Shown: positions 8,841 to 18,216, counted from the stretch's first letter. The stretch is 64,000 nt of DNA from Algoriphagus halophilus (GCF_900129785.1 NZ_FSRC01000003.1:186001-250000), one strand, 5' to 3'. Program-made: numbers and translations. Notes: a model not told the origin generated them from the sequence alone.

Positions 8841-10127
8841 TTTCAACCAACTCCACCGTTCCGCCCAATCGGAAAGCACCTCATTTCTCCATTTAAAAAT
8901 TGTCTTTCCACCTTGCAATCTTCCATCAAAATCGCTGGGTTTAGTAGAGTCTGAAAACCAATTTTCTCCCAAAAGATAATCTTGGGGATTAGGTTTTCCT
9001 GGCCAAAGATTGGTAACTACAAGTTGTCCTTCTCCAGTTGGGAATCCTTGAATTTCTGAAGTGAATTTAAATTTCAATACCTCTGCTTGTTTGGGAGCAT
9101 ACCGAAGGCTATATAAGCCCTCACCTAAATAGTATCCTGGCCAGATTTGCTTGCTATCTCCATAGGGGACTTCCATTTGGAACACAGATGAATCTGCTGG
9201 AACATTGATTTTTGGTCCTTGGAAGCGATATTCCACAACTGTGCAAAAAGCTACAGTATCGGAAAGGGAAGTGTTTCTATCAACAACTACACGGGCGCTT
9301 CTTTTGATTTTTTCAAAATTTCCACCCCAGCTTTCTCCTGTTGGATCATTTGGGTTTCCATTCATTAGATAAAGGAGAGAAGGAGTGTCTCCCATTTTAA
9401 TTTCTCCCTTGTAATAGTCTTTAAAATCTTTTCCCAAATGTCCTGCTCCCTGAATACTCTTTTGGTAGTAGTCAGTGGTTTTGACGACATCGGGTGTCTG
9501 GTTGTTAGAGAAAAAGCCATAGTAACTGGAATTGACTTCAATCATCCAGAGGTCAGGGAAATTGGCAGCGATATAGGCATAGCTATTGGCAGACCATTTC
9601 TTATTAGGTCCTCCAATCCAATACACTCGGATGTTTTTTTGAATTTCAGGCGCATCATGAAGTGCTTGCGCCAAATCATCCAACCCTCCCCAAACCAAGA
9701 CCCAAAGAGGTCGGGTGTCTTTTTTTCTTGCTGCTTTTATTATCCAATTCGAACCCTCAGTGGAGGTAGAGTATCCTTTAAAAGGAGCTCCACCCTTCCT
9801 TCCTTGCTTGGTAATAGATCTTAAGAATGATGGTTCAGCAAACCCATCTTTATGTTTTTTTAAACGAGGTAAGTCTCGTTCATAAAGATTGATCATCCTA
9901 AAAATCTCCGCAGTACTTCCACTTCCATATGAAGGGGAGGATACTAATCCTTCCAAATCAAAAAGATCGTTGTACATCAGAAGATGTGACATACTCTGAT
10001 TGTCATCTGGATCGGTGCCACCAATGTCGGTACTGATTAATACACGTGGTTTTGTAATAGAAGTGGTTTGTCCAAAGAGCTGAACAGAAAACAGGTAAAT
10101 AATAGAAAAAAGGCTTATACGGATCAT
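8838..10127 (-). CDS. secreted DUF1593 (nucleoside-hydrolase-like) protein
   Basis: A 429-residue protein with a signal peptide ending near VQLFGQ (residue 20). The acidic loop STDIGGTDPDD (32-42) is a better match to the Asp-rich Ca2+/ribose site of inosine-uridine nucleoside hydrolases than in the paralogue at 1554. The core continues through VLVWGGLDDLAQAL and YWIGGPNKKW. The C-terminal ~100 residues are a separate beta-rich domain. Lack of a lipobox implies periplasmic or secreted location. Upstream, at 10178-10192, is a weak match to the rhamnose-locus repeat (TCCTG then TAGGT), which I do not count as a site. Activity is expected to be glycosidic bond cleavage, but the substrate is unknown. 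Confidence 0.85.
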   Translation of the reverse strand: MIRISLFSIIYLFSVQLFGQTTSITKPRVLISTDIGGTDPDDNQSMSHLLMYNDLFDLEGLVSSPSYGSGSTAEIFRMINLYERDLPRLKKHKDGFAEPSFLRSITKQGRKGGAPFKGYSTSTEGSNWIIKAARKKDTRPLWVLVWGGLDDLAQALHDAPEIQKNIRVYWIGGPNKKWSANSYAYIAANFPDLWMIEVNSSYYGFFSNNQTPDVVKTTDYYQKSIQGAGHLGKDFKDYYKGEIKMGDTPSLLYLMNGNPNDPTGESWGGNFEKIKRSARVVVDRNTSLSDTVAFCTVVEYRFQGPKINVPADSSVFQMEVPYGDSKQIWPGYYLGEGLYSLRYAPKQAEVLKFKFTSEIQGFPTGEGQLVVTNLWPGKPNPQDYLLGENWFSDSTKPSDFDGRLQGGKTIFKWRNEVLSDWAERWSWLK

Positions 10128-10196
10128 CTTAAGAATGCTAAGAAGTTCGAATATGTAATCTTCCGATTAAAAAAGTGTCCTGTGGTCTAGGTATAT

Positions 10197-10230
10197 AAAA
10201 AAGCATCTCTGATAAAAGATGCCTTTTTAA
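10197..10230 (-). terminator. terminator downstream of the VCBS-repeat gene
   Basis: AAAAAAGCATCT at 10197-10208 pairs with AGATGCCTTTTT at 10217-10228, with one unpaired C. On the minus strand it ends in a T-run, matching termination of the gene that stops at 10289. Confidence 0.68.
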
Positions 10231-10288
10231 TGTTTCCTGATGTTATTAAAGGTTAGTTAGAATTAGTAGAGGGGTTTAAATGTTCTAT

Positions 10289-11422
10289 TCACTTTTTTTC
10301 ATTCCCCAAATTATGGAATATCACCAATCCATCCTTTCCCGCCACCGCAATATCCTTCCATCCGTCTTTGTTGAGGTCAGCAACTGAAAAATACAACCCA
10401 CTTCCTTTGCCTTCTCCTGCCGGTCCATAGCTAATGATGTTTTTGCTAAAAGACTCCCCGTTCCATTTGAAATAGTATAATCCCACATAATCCTTGCCTC
10501 CTGGGTCTTTGCCATTATGTGCCCGGTGACGTTTTCCTGTCACTAGTTCATTTTGTCCATCATTATCTATGTCCACCCATTCCATGGTGTGGTATTGGGA
10601 TTGATAAGGGTCGATTTGATGCTTGACAAAATTGAGGGTATTTCCTGTTTTTTGTTGCTCCAACCAAAACAAGCCAAATGTATGGGCTTGTCCTACTATA
10701 ATGTCATTAAGCCCGTCTCCATTGACGTCTACAATGATCATAGGAATACTGGCATCACCTAAATTGAAGTCTTCATGCAATGTCCATTTTCCATTTTTCA
10801 AGTCATTGGGAGCTTCCAACCATCCTTCAGAAATCACTAAATCTTTTCTTCCATCTCCATTGATATCACCTAAGCCCAGTCCATGTCCATGCATGTCCGA
10901 AACAGGATACTTTTCAAACTGATCGGGACCCGTTTTCTTAAAAAAAGCGAGTGGTTTTCTAGGCGTATTTGGGAAAATTTCCAACACCCCATCTCCGTCG
11001 ATATCCCAACCCCTGGTGGTTTCTATATTACCGGTTTTTGCAATTTCATGAATGGGCCACTCAGACCCATCTCCTGGATTTTCTTTCCAGATCAATGTTC
11101 CTTCAAACCATCCTCCCGTTACAAAATCCATTTTCCCATCCTCATTGACATCCATAGGGATGGTGGAAAAATCTTCATAATATTCGCCATAGCGTTTCAC
11201 CTGTCCGATCAGAGATCGATCGATAAACTCGGGGCCTTTGTACCAAAAACTACCGGAGACCAAATCCAAAATCCCATCATTATTCACATCAAATACTCCC
11301 ACTGATTCTGTGCTTTCGAAAGCGATTACCTGTTTCTGGAACTTCACGGTTGTTTCCTGAGCAGAAACCAATAACGGTGTTGAAGCCAGCAAAACAGTTA
11401 GGATTGGTTTTAGAGTACTCAT
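10289..11422 (-). CDS. secreted FG-GAP/VCBS-repeat beta-propeller protein
   Basis: A 377-residue exported protein with a signal peptide ending near PLLVSAQ. At least seven Ca2+-binding DxDxDG-type loops recur: DVNNDGILDL, DVNEDGKMDF, DIDGDGVLEI, DINGDGRKDL, DVNGDGLNDI, DIDNDGQNEL and DLNKDGWKDI. This spacing is expected for a seven-bladed FG-GAP/VCBS propeller covering the whole mature protein. No catalytic domain or type IX sorting tail is evident. Such proteins occur beside haem lipoproteins and sulfatases in Bacteroidota and may bind glycans or protein partners; no function is proven. It has its own terminator downstream and a repeat island upstream. Confidence 0.88.
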   Translation of the reverse strand: MSTLKPILTVLLASTPLLVSAQETTVKFQKQVIAFESTESVGVFDVNNDGILDLVSGSFWYKGPEFIDRSLIGQVKRYGEYYEDFSTIPMDVNEDGKMDFVTGGWFEGTLIWKENPGDGSEWPIHEIAKTGNIETTRGWDIDGDGVLEIFPNTPRKPLAFFKKTGPDQFEKYPVSDMHGHGLGLGDINGDGRKDLVISEGWLEAPNDLKNGKWTLHEDFNLGDASIPMIIVDVNGDGLNDIIVGQAHTFGLFWLEQQKTGNTLNFVKHQIDPYQSQYHTMEWVDIDNDGQNELVTGKRHRAHNGKDPGGKDYVGLYYFKWNGESFSKNIISYGPAGEGKGSGLYFSVADLNKDGWKDIAVAGKDGLVIFHNLGNEKK

Positions 11423-11443
11423 GTTTTTGGGTTTAAGGGTATA

Positions 11444-11565
11444 AAGTACGATTTACGAAATACGAATTACGAGACTTTGGAAAGGTTTGAGATTAGAAGT
11501 CAAAAGTCTCAGATCAGAGGTCAGAAACGAGATTGCGACACTTCGTTCCTTACCTCACAATGATG
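11444..11565 (-). repeat. second intergenic repeat island, opposite orientation to 1051-1511
   Basis: At 11444-11470 a run of ACGATTTACGAAATACGAATTACGA is the reverse complement of the TCGTATTTCGTA words at 1051-1511. At 11528-11565 CGAGATTGC...CTCACAATGATG is the reverse complement of the CGTCATTGCGAG...GCAATCTCG element at 1248-1299. So the same two modules occur together at both places. The gap 11423-11608 has no gene. Confidence 0.62.
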
Positions 11566-11608
11566 TACTGATAAATCATAAATCAAATATCTGAAATCAT
11601 ATATCCCT

Positions 11609-14600
11609 TCACTTTTCCAAAGGATGCTCTTTGAGCAAATCTGCCGGCTTATAGAAGCCTTCCATATCCTTGATCTCTTCCCTTACCTTTTTGACCAATT
11701 CAGGTGAAATAGGTGAAGCTTGGTTCCCAAAGGAATTTCTTACATAGGTCAGAACAGCCGCTACTTCTGAATCATCTAACATGCCTTCAAATGGAGTCAT
11801 AGGAACCTGTCCTGGATAATCTTTACCCAGTACGGTGATTGGACCCAATAATCCTTTTAAGACAATTTTGATTAATCTTTCCTCATTCCCAGTAACCCAT
11901 GGAGTTCCTGCCAAAGGAGGGAATTGGGATGCAGATAATCCTCTTCCGTTTTCTTGGTGGCAAGTTTCACAGAATCCTTCTCTCGCATAAATTTCTTTAC
12001 CCAAGACAAATAATTCCCTGTCGGATCCTGTAAGAGATGATTTGATGTCCTCTTCTTTTTTCTCAGATACGGATAGTCCATTGATATGGGCGATGGCAGT
12101 TTCCAGGGTTCTTGGAATCCAGGTATTATCCTTTTCTTGTTTTTCTGCCTCTGCTAAAATCGGAACACCAATTTCTTTAGGTAACCAAGAAGCAGCTGCG
12201 ATGGCTTCCATTCTCACTCTACCATGCGGGTCTTTGACTGCGGCCATCAATAATTCCGGTTGGTCTTTCACCTGATGTCCAGTATACCTCAAAGCTCTCA
12301 CTGAGGCAGCTCTCACCCGGTAATCATCAGACTGTAAGAGTTGCCTTAATAAGTCTTGATTGATTTTATTAATTCCCCAGGTTACCCAAAGTGCTTCTAG
12401 TCTATGGTGTTCATATCTAGGATCAGAAGGATCCAGTTCAGAAAGCCACTTGCTTACGGCTTCATATACTTCATCTGCATTTCTACCTCTCAATTCTCTT
12501 CTGGTTCTGTATCGAGTTCTGTATTCAGGCAGTTTTAAATTTTCCAACAATTCAGGAATGCTTGCGCCATCGATTTTTGCAGGTTCTACCAAAGGTCTTG
12601 AAGGGTAGGTTACTCTATAAACTCTACCATGGACATGGTCACGGAATGGGTCTCTTGCATTGTGCTGCATATGCCCAATTAGGATATTGTGCCAATCCAC
12701 CACATACAATGAACCATCAGGCGCAATTTCCATATCTACTGGTCGAAAATTCCCATCCGTAGATTTGATTAAATCCTGAGCCCAATTGGTGGTAAATCCT
12801 ACCGTGTCTTCATGTACTTTATGTTGCTTGGTACCCAAGAAACCAATGGTATTATTGATGATCAAGTCCCCTTGCATTTCTTCTGGGAAATGTCGGCTAT
12901 AGATAAATTCCAGGCCTGAAGTAGGACGAACCATATGTTTCTGCTCAATCAAATTTGGGCCTTTGAAATTGGCATTTCCATAGCGAGGATACACGGAACC
13001 TGGAAGCATCCAGTTGACATTTGGTCCTGAGGTTTCTGCATAGAAGTTCTGTCCCCATTCATCAAAAGCAATTCCCCAAGGGTTTGGAATACTTACTTGG
13101 TTTACACGCTCCAACTTATGTCGTTTGGGCTCATACCGATAAAACCCTCCATTTGTACCTCTTACAGGTCCATAGGAAGTTTCCACATTGGTATGTAGAA
13201 ACACCCCTTCTGCCATATGAATCGCGCCACTTTCGTCGGTGGTAAAGGCAGAGATGGCATGGTGAGTGTCGTGATCATCAAATCCACTCAGCAAGATTTC
13301 TTTTACATCCGCTTTGTCATCTCCGTCGGTATCTTTCAATAAAACCAAATTTGGTGCTTGAGAAACATAAACACCTTCAGGCGCTATTTCAAACCCTACA
13401 GGAATGGATAATCCGTCTGCAAAAACTTTCACCTCATCTGCTTTGCCATCTTTATCTGTGTCTTCAAATATCAGCAGTTTGTCATTTGGTTTGGAGTCGC
13501 CTGGCTTGTAATGAGGGTAACTAGGCATGACTGCTACCCAGAGTCTACCCTTGTTATCAAAAGACATTTGAACCGGATTGGCTAGTTCAGGAAATTCATC
13601 TTCTGAGGCAAATAATTCGATTTTATATCCTTTAGGAACTGAAATCGTTTTTAACGCATCTTCTCCATATTTGTATTCCAAGTCTCCATTGGCATCTGGA
13701 TTGTAATTTGTTTTCACCTCTGGAAGTGATCGGGTCAATGCATCCGCTGCAGCCAAATCTTTCTTTTCTCCTTTGGTCGCCATCCAAATGGCCGTATCCC
13801 GAATTGCCGTCATTTGACGGATTTTTTCCAATTCAAATGGGTAGTTGTCAGGACCGAATGGATCATATCTACGACCGAAGACATGTACTCCATTTGGGAT
13901 TTTATAATCATTATGCCAGATCCAGTTTTTCTCCATGACAGCTTCATGGATCAGCTCCTCATTCTCTGGGACTTTTGGGGTTCCGCCGAAAATTTCATCA
14001 GCCAAAAACTCAGAAAACATGCGGTACCCTTTGTCATTCAATTGAGAGCCATCAATGGTTAGGGGTTCGTTTTCCAACGCGTACCATTTCTCGCTAGGAC
14101 CAAAAGCATCTACGAATAGTACGTTTTCATGCTTGGCTACCACTTCTTCCATGGCTTCGGTATAAAGCAATATGTTTTTGTTCTCTGCTTTTCCATCGGG
14201 TACATCTAGTTGATCCGATAAATCCTCGAATGCTATTGGGGAAACAATAGCTAATTGTGGAGCGGTGCTGTCGTTGTAGGTTTGTGCAAGTGTATGGCGG
14301 ATAAAAGCGTCTAGCTCCGCCTTAAAATTCTGTAGTCCTGCTTCTCCCTGGAAGCTTTCATTGAAACCGAAAAAACCAATGATCACATCTGCTTTTAATC
14401 GGGTCAGCCATTCATCAGGTTTCTCAAAAAAGCCAATACTTCCTGATGGCGTGGCATATTCTTCTTGAAAATCTTCAGCTCCAGGGAAAGCCCAAGGGTC
14501 ATTGATGGCAGATCTGGGTCTAAACCCAGGGGTATCCCCTGGGTCGGACATATTTCGAATGATGAGTTGATTGTCTGGGAACCTTTCGTAAAGTTCTGTT

Positions 14601-14761
14601 TCGAAATAGCCAAAATTCATCATTCTGGAGCCGAGATTATTTCCGACCATCATGATGTGACTGTCCTTTTTTACTTCAATTTTTTGATCAGGGGTACAGC
14701 TAAAAGCTAAAAGTCCAATTGCTGTTGCCAGCACTTGCGCAAAAGAATTAATTTTTCTCAT
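11609..14761 (-). CDS. SGNH-hydrolase / PVC-type propeller / HEAT / cytochrome c lipoprotein
   Basis: A 1050-residue multidomain lipoprotein from the ATG at 14761; a TTG at 14812 would only add a non-signal tail. The signal ends LLAFSC. Domains in order: an SGNH/GDSL-like region (about 35-270, with VGNNLGSRMMNFG and ADVIIGFFGFNES); a PVC-type membrane-bound dehydrogenase beta-propeller (about 350-730, from VPKGYKIELFASEDEFPELA), with DTDKDGKAD and DTDGDDKAD loops; HEAT-like repeats (about 770-900, YRVRAASVRALRYTGH); and a c-type cytochrome with CETCH starting at Cys931 and a later MTPFEGML Met ligand region. The architecture suggests surface binding or oxidation of a carbohydrate with electron transfer through haem. 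The SGNH domain may be degenerate: a clean GDSL serine is not visible. It is transcribed alone. Confidence 0.87.
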   Translation of the reverse strand: MRKINSFAQVLATAIGLLAFSCTPDQKIEVKKDSHIMMVGNNLGSRMMNFGYFETELYERFPDNQLIIRNMSDPGDTPGFRPRSAINDPWAFPGAEDFQEEYATPSGSIGFFEKPDEWLTRLKADVIIGFFGFNESFQGEAGLQNFKAELDAFIRHTLAQTYNDSTAPQLAIVSPIAFEDLSDQLDVPDGKAENKNILLYTEAMEEVVAKHENVLFVDAFGPSEKWYALENEPLTIDGSQLNDKGYRMFSEFLADEIFGGTPKVPENEELIHEAVMEKNWIWHNDYKIPNGVHVFGRRYDPFGPDNYPFELEKIRQMTAIRDTAIWMATKGEKKDLAAADALTRSLPEVKTNYNPDANGDLEYKYGEDALKTISVPKGYKIELFASEDEFPELANPVQMSFDNKGRLWVAVMPSYPHYKPGDSKPNDKLLIFEDTDKDGKADEVKVFADGLSIPVGFEIAPEGVYVSQAPNLVLLKDTDGDDKADVKEILLSGFDDHDTHHAISAFTTDESGAIHMAEGVFLHTNVETSYGPVRGTNGGFYRYEPKRHKLERVNQVSIPNPWGIAFDEWGQNFYAETSGPNVNWMLPGSVYPRYGNANFKGPNLIEQKHMVRPTSGLEFIYSRHFPEEMQGDLIINNTIGFLGTKQHKVHEDTVGFTTNWAQDLIKSTDGNFRPVDMEIAPDGSLYVVDWHNILIGHMQHNARDPFRDHVHGRVYRVTYPSRPLVEPAKIDGASIPELLENLKLPEYRTRYRTRRELRGRNADEVYEAVSKWLSELDPSDPRYEHHRLEALWVTWGINKINQDLLRQLLQSDDYRVRAASVRALRYTGHQVKDQPELLMAAVKDPHGRVRMEAIAAASWLPKEIGVPILAEAEKQEKDNTWIPRTLETAIAHINGLSVSEKKEEDIKSSLTGSDRELFVLGKEIYAREGFCETCHQENGRGLSASQFPPLAGTPWVTGNEERLIKIVLKGLLGPITVLGKDYPGQVPMTPFEGMLDDSEVAAVLTYVRNSFGNQASPISPELVKKVREEIKDMEGFYKPADLLKEHPLEK

Positions 14762-15108
14762 TATTGTGTATTCGTCCAATATAAGTTTAGCCAGAATTCG
14801 GAGCTTAAACAAGCTAAAAATGTCAATTGGATGCTATTTAGGTTTTAAGGGAAATTGTATTGCTAGGTAGCCAATCCATGAGAAATCCTATCCTGTACTA
14901 GGGGGTGTCTTTTTTGTTTTTTCCTAAAAATTTCATTGAAGGGAAAATGAACCTCTGGAAAAAGTTGGTCGATTACCGGGGTAAAAATTGACAGGTTGGA
15001 TTACTTAAAAAGGTATCAAAAAGGATGCAATTCCCAATATTCGGAGTTAAAAGAATGAAAAGACCTTCAAGGTTTTTAAAACCTCAAAGGTCCATGAATC
15101 AAGCAGGG
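14762..15108. other. gene-free stretch with a half-match to the rhamnose-locus repeat
   Basis: No gene or strong hairpin is visible in these 347 bases. TATCCTGTACTA at 14889-14900 repeats 12 bases of the site at 36581, but the second half is GGGGG instead of TCCTG, so it is at best a decayed or half site upstream of the gene starting at 14761. A+T-rich remainder unexplained. Confidence 0.4.
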
Positions 15109-15711
15109 TTAAAATACGCCTTTAAAACCCTCTATCTTTTGGTCTACCTGGGTATCTACTGGGAATGCAAACATGGTTTGATCCCAAACAAAGTGAATGC
15201 TTGCCACTTTATTGTCCTCTGCAGAAATCATAAACATCATTCTTTCATGAGGCATAGGTGGAGTCATGGTTTTTACCTTGAAAGCAACGGCGTCGTCAGC
15301 AGCCACTGCAGCTTCATCAATTTTGCCGTCTTTCATGTAGGCGAACACTGCATTTGCTTTTGGGTTCAAATGAACAGTCCATTCTCCGGATTCCATGGGA
15401 GTAATAAATAGTGAGTATTTTCCAGCGTTCAGGTTTTTTCCTGCCACACTTACTGGAGTGCTAAACTCGATGATGGTAGGATTATTGGCGCCAGCTCTCC
15501 AGGTAACCCCGAATTTTTCTAAGTCCCCAAATACTTTTCTGCCTTTCACAGCAGGAGAAGAGTAATCAATACTGATTTTAGTAAAACCAACGACTTGGGA
15601 AACATGGGCAGCAGGACTTGGTGCTGGAGCTTGTAATTGGGCGAAAGATTGGGTGGTAAATGCAAGGCAAATAAATAAGATCATTGCCAAGCAATAGGAT
15701 TTGTTGTTCAT
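15109..15711 (-). CDS. secreted DUF2911 protein
   Basis: A 200-residue protein with a signal peptide ending near TTQSFAQ. The longest frame starts at a TTG at 15786, but the ATG at 15711 gives the normal signal. The mature part is one DUF2911 domain, recognisable by HVSQVVGFTKISIDYSSPAVKGRKVFG, WRAGANNPTIIEFSTPV and GKYSLFITPMESGEWTV. The family is abundant in Bacteroidota and has no known function. It is 117 bases downstream of the TIM-barrel gene on the same strand, so it could be cotranscribed with it. Confidence 0.88.
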   Translation of the reverse strand: MNNKSYCLAMILFICLAFTTQSFAQLQAPAPSPAAHVSQVVGFTKISIDYSSPAVKGRKVFGDLEKFGVTWRAGANNPTIIEFSTPVSVAGKNLNAGKYSLFITPMESGEWTVHLNPKANAVFAYMKDGKIDEAAVAADDAVAFKVKTMTPPMPHERMMFMISAEDNKVASIHFVWDQTMFAFPVDTQVDQKIEGFKGVF

Positions 15712-15827
15712 GAGATTGATTTTGAATTTAAAATTGATGTATAAATTATGATGGAATTTAACCTTGGTTTTAATGGATTGTTTCAATCCTCATTTTTAAA
15801 AACTTATAGGTTAGATAATCAATGAGT

Positions 15828-16670
15828 TTATTTTTCTAATTGGGATTTAATAAAGGCAATACTCAATGGGATCTGACTCACGGACCTGCTACTTTCATCC
15901 TCAATGGTTAGGTATTCGGTGCCCTGCTTCTTAGCCTCTTTGATGATTCCAGCGATATCCACGTCTCCCGTTCCTAGTACCACATTCGTTTCCACGTCTC
16001 CATGACCATCATTGGATCCGGGTGTTCCGATTAACCGGTCTTTCAAATGTAGCATGGGGAATTTTCCTTTGTGTTTTTTCATGATTTTCAGAGGGTCTCC
16101 TCCACCCATTTTAACCCAAAAAACATCTATGTTGAATTCAAAATTTTTCGCGTTTTTCAACATGTAATCCATGATTACCCCATTTCCTTCCGGATTGGGA
16201 GCAAACTCATAACCATGTGGGTGGTATAAAAACACTAAGCCTTCTTTTTTCAATTCTTTTCCAGTCTGATTAAAAAGTGCAGTAGCCACTTTTATTTCGT
16301 CTAAGGAGATCGGTCCTTCTGCATGCGGAATCCAGTAGCAAGTCACATACTTTGCTCCAAACCGTTTGGCTTCTTGGATAATAGGTGTTAATGATTGAGT
16401 CAGTTGGTTATAGTCGGCACCAACTCCAACGAACTTTAAATTATTGTCCTCTAATAGTTTCTCATATTCCAAGTCTGTCATTCCATAGTTGCCACCTCCT
16501 TCGAGGTTTTCAATTCCCCACTCAGATATTAATTGATGGTATTTGACAGGGTCTTCCTTCATTTCATTTCTAAGGGAGTAGAGTTGAAGGGCTATTTCCT
16601 GAGAATAGCTTGATGAAAGCGGTAGGAAACCAAAAAATATCAAGGCAATAGTGTAAATCAGCTTTTTCAT
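15828..16670 (-). CDS. exported sugar-phosphate isomerase/epimerase-like TIM barrel
   Basis: A 280-residue AP-endonuclease-2/xylose-isomerase-like TIM barrel with an export signal (MKKLIYTIALIFFGF...SYSQ). EIALQLYSLRNEM is the usual first strand. Probable metal ligands lie in NLEGGGNYG, VFLYHPHGYEF, NFEFNIDVFWVKMGG, FPMLHLKDR and YLTIEDESS. These exported barrels occur in Bacteroidota sugar clusters, commonly with Gfo/Idh/MocA and DUF1080 partners, and are believed to act on ketosugars in the periplasm. Here there is no such partner next to it. The substrate is unknown. Confidence 0.86.
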   Translation of the reverse strand: MKKLIYTIALIFFGFLPLSSSYSQEIALQLYSLRNEMKEDPVKYHQLISEWGIENLEGGGNYGMTDLEYEKLLEDNNLKFVGVGADYNQLTQSLTPIIQEAKRFGAKYVTCYWIPHAEGPISLDEIKVATALFNQTGKELKKEGLVFLYHPHGYEFAPNPEGNGVIMDYMLKNAKNFEFNIDVFWVKMGGGDPLKIMKKHKGKFPMLHLKDRLIGTPGSNDGHGDVETNVVLGTGDVDIAGIIKEAKKQGTEYLTIEDESSRSVSQIPLSIAFIKSQLEK

Positions 16671-16755
16671 ATGGGTTTAATGTATTGATTCTCGTAAATT
16701 ACGAAGAATGTTCGGCTTTATGCGGATTCAAATTATTAAACAATAACCTAAAACT

Positions 16756-17799
16756 ATGAAAACAAGTCGAAGAGACTTTGTCAAACAAACCTCCCTTGCG
16801 GGATTAGCCATGAGTATTGCACCTTCATTTTCTTTCGGGTTCAATACAGATGAAATTATCGGACACGGTGATTTTCAATATAAAGTAGATCCTAAATGGG
16901 GCATGTTAGACCCTTCTAAGGTGCCTGTAGTGAATTGCCACGAGATGGTCATGGACCGAAAAGGGAGAATGATCATGTTAACTGATGAAGCAAAAAATAA
17001 TGTGATCATTTATGATCAATCCGGCAAGCTTTTAAAAACTTGGACCTTAGGCTTGGATCGGGCACACGGGTTGACCTTAGTGGATGAGGGAGATGCGGAA
17101 TATTTATGGATTTGTGATAATGGAGGCAGAGTGGTCAAAACCACGTTAGATGGAACCATCGTCAGTGAGATTGTTTCTCCTGTGAAAGAAGAGATTTATA
17201 CCGAAAAAATGTCATGGGTGCCTACAGAAACGACCATAGGCCCCAATGGAGATTTGTACATTGCAGATGGCTATGGCTCTCAATATTTCCTTCAATACGA
17301 TAGGGATGGGGTTTTTAAAAGAAAATTTGGAGGTCCTGGTTCTGGAGATTCTCAGTTTAGTACTGCCCATGGGATTACAGTAGACCAACGTGGCGGGAAA
17401 ACACCTACACTTCTATGTACTTCAAGGGGACATAATTCATTCAAGAGGTTCAGTTTAGAAGGAGAATACCAAGAGACTATATTCTTACCGGGGGCTTTTG
17501 TTTGCAGGCCTGTAATTCATGGAGATAACCTCTATGCTGGTGTATGTTGGTCAAGATTGAGGTATTTGGAGCAAACTCCAGATTCAGGTTTTGTGACCAT
17601 TCTCAATAAAGAGAATCAAGTGGTTTCAAATCCAGGAGGTACCGCTCCTGAATATCGGGATGGTAAATTACAGTTGATGGTTCAGTCTCAACCTATTTTC
17701 AAGCATTGCCATGATGTGTGCATTGATCAGGATGAAAATATCTATGTATGCCAGTGGAATGCTGGAAAAACCTATCCCATTAAATTGACAAGAGTTTAA
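16756..17799 (+). CDS. Tat-exported NHL-repeat beta-propeller
   Basis: A 347-residue protein beginning with a twin-arginine signal, SRRDFVK at 4-10, followed by a short hydrophobic stretch ending near FSFGF. The remainder is a six-bladed NHL-like propeller with repeats such as GRMIMLTDEAKNNVIIYDQ, GDLYIADGYGSQYFLQYD and HDVCIDQDENIYVCQWNAG. Tat export implies folding, perhaps with a cofactor, before transport. It resembles peptidylamidoglycolate lyase-like/6-bladed propeller proteins, but no catalytic assignment is safe. It is divergent from the TIM-barrel gene and 28 bases upstream of a VOC gene, probably in one transcript. Confidence 0.82.
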   Translation: MKTSRRDFVKQTSLAGLAMSIAPSFSFGFNTDEIIGHGDFQYKVDPKWGMLDPSKVPVVNCHEMVMDRKGRMIMLTDEAKNNVIIYDQSGKLLKTWTLGLDRAHGLTLVDEGDAEYLWICDNGGRVVKTTLDGTIVSEIVSPVKEEIYTEKMSWVPTETTIGPNGDLYIADGYGSQYFLQYDRDGVFKRKFGGPGSGDSQFSTAHGITVDQRGGKTPTLLCTSRGHNSFKRFSLEGEYQETIFLPGAFVCRPVIHGDNLYAGVCWSRLRYLEQTPDSGFVTILNKENQVVSNPGGTAPEYRDGKLQLMVQSQPIFKHCHDVCIDQDENIYVCQWNAGKTYPIKLTRV

Positions 17800-17827
17800 T
17801 ATATCCATAATTCTAAATCCAATTCCT

Positions 17828-18208
17828 ATGAAAAATGTAACTGTTGGTTGGTTTGAAATTCCTGTTGCTGACATGGACAGAGCCATTGCTTTTTATGAAA
17901 AAGTTTTTGATTGTAAGTTGAATAAGCAAGTCATGGGAGATTTTCAAATGGCCTGGTTTCCATGGGAGGATATGGAAAAAGGGGCAGGTGGCAGTTTGGT
18001 ATACCATAAGGAGTTTTATGCCATCAGCGATTTGGCTGGCCCATTAATTTATTTTTCATCAGAGGATTGTGATATCGAATTAGGAAGGGTAGAGGATGCG
18101 GGAGGAAAAGTTCAGATACCCAAGAGAATGATCGCTCCAGATATTGGATATATGGGAGTGTTTAGGGATTCTGAAGGGAATAGGATTGCGATTCACTCTA
18201 GAAGTTAA
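17828..18208 (+). CDS. VOC (glyoxalase/bleomycin-resistance fold) protein
   Basis: A 126-residue single-domain vicinal-oxygen-chelate protein. It opens VGWFEIPVADMDRAIAFYEKVF and ends IGYMGVFRDSEGNRIAIHSRS, the usual paired beta-alpha-beta-beta-beta modules. The terminal His/Glu metal ligands seem present in the second module (FRDSEGNRIAIHS). Relatives are annotated as glyoxalases but the substrate cannot be told. A rho-independent terminator follows at 18217, closing the transcript with the NHL gene. Confidence 0.85.
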   Translation: MKNVTVGWFEIPVADMDRAIAFYEKVFDCKLNKQVMGDFQMAWFPWEDMEKGAGGSLVYHKEFYAISDLAGPLIYFSSEDCDIELGRVEDAGGKVQIPKRMIAPDIGYMGVFRDSEGNRIAIHSRS

Positions 18209-18216
18209 AAATTGAC

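Noticed and set aside
10178..10192. Match to the rhamnose-locus repeat upstream of the second DUF1593 gene
   Set aside because: Only the first half-site (TCCTG) fits; the second reads TAGGT. Probably chance.
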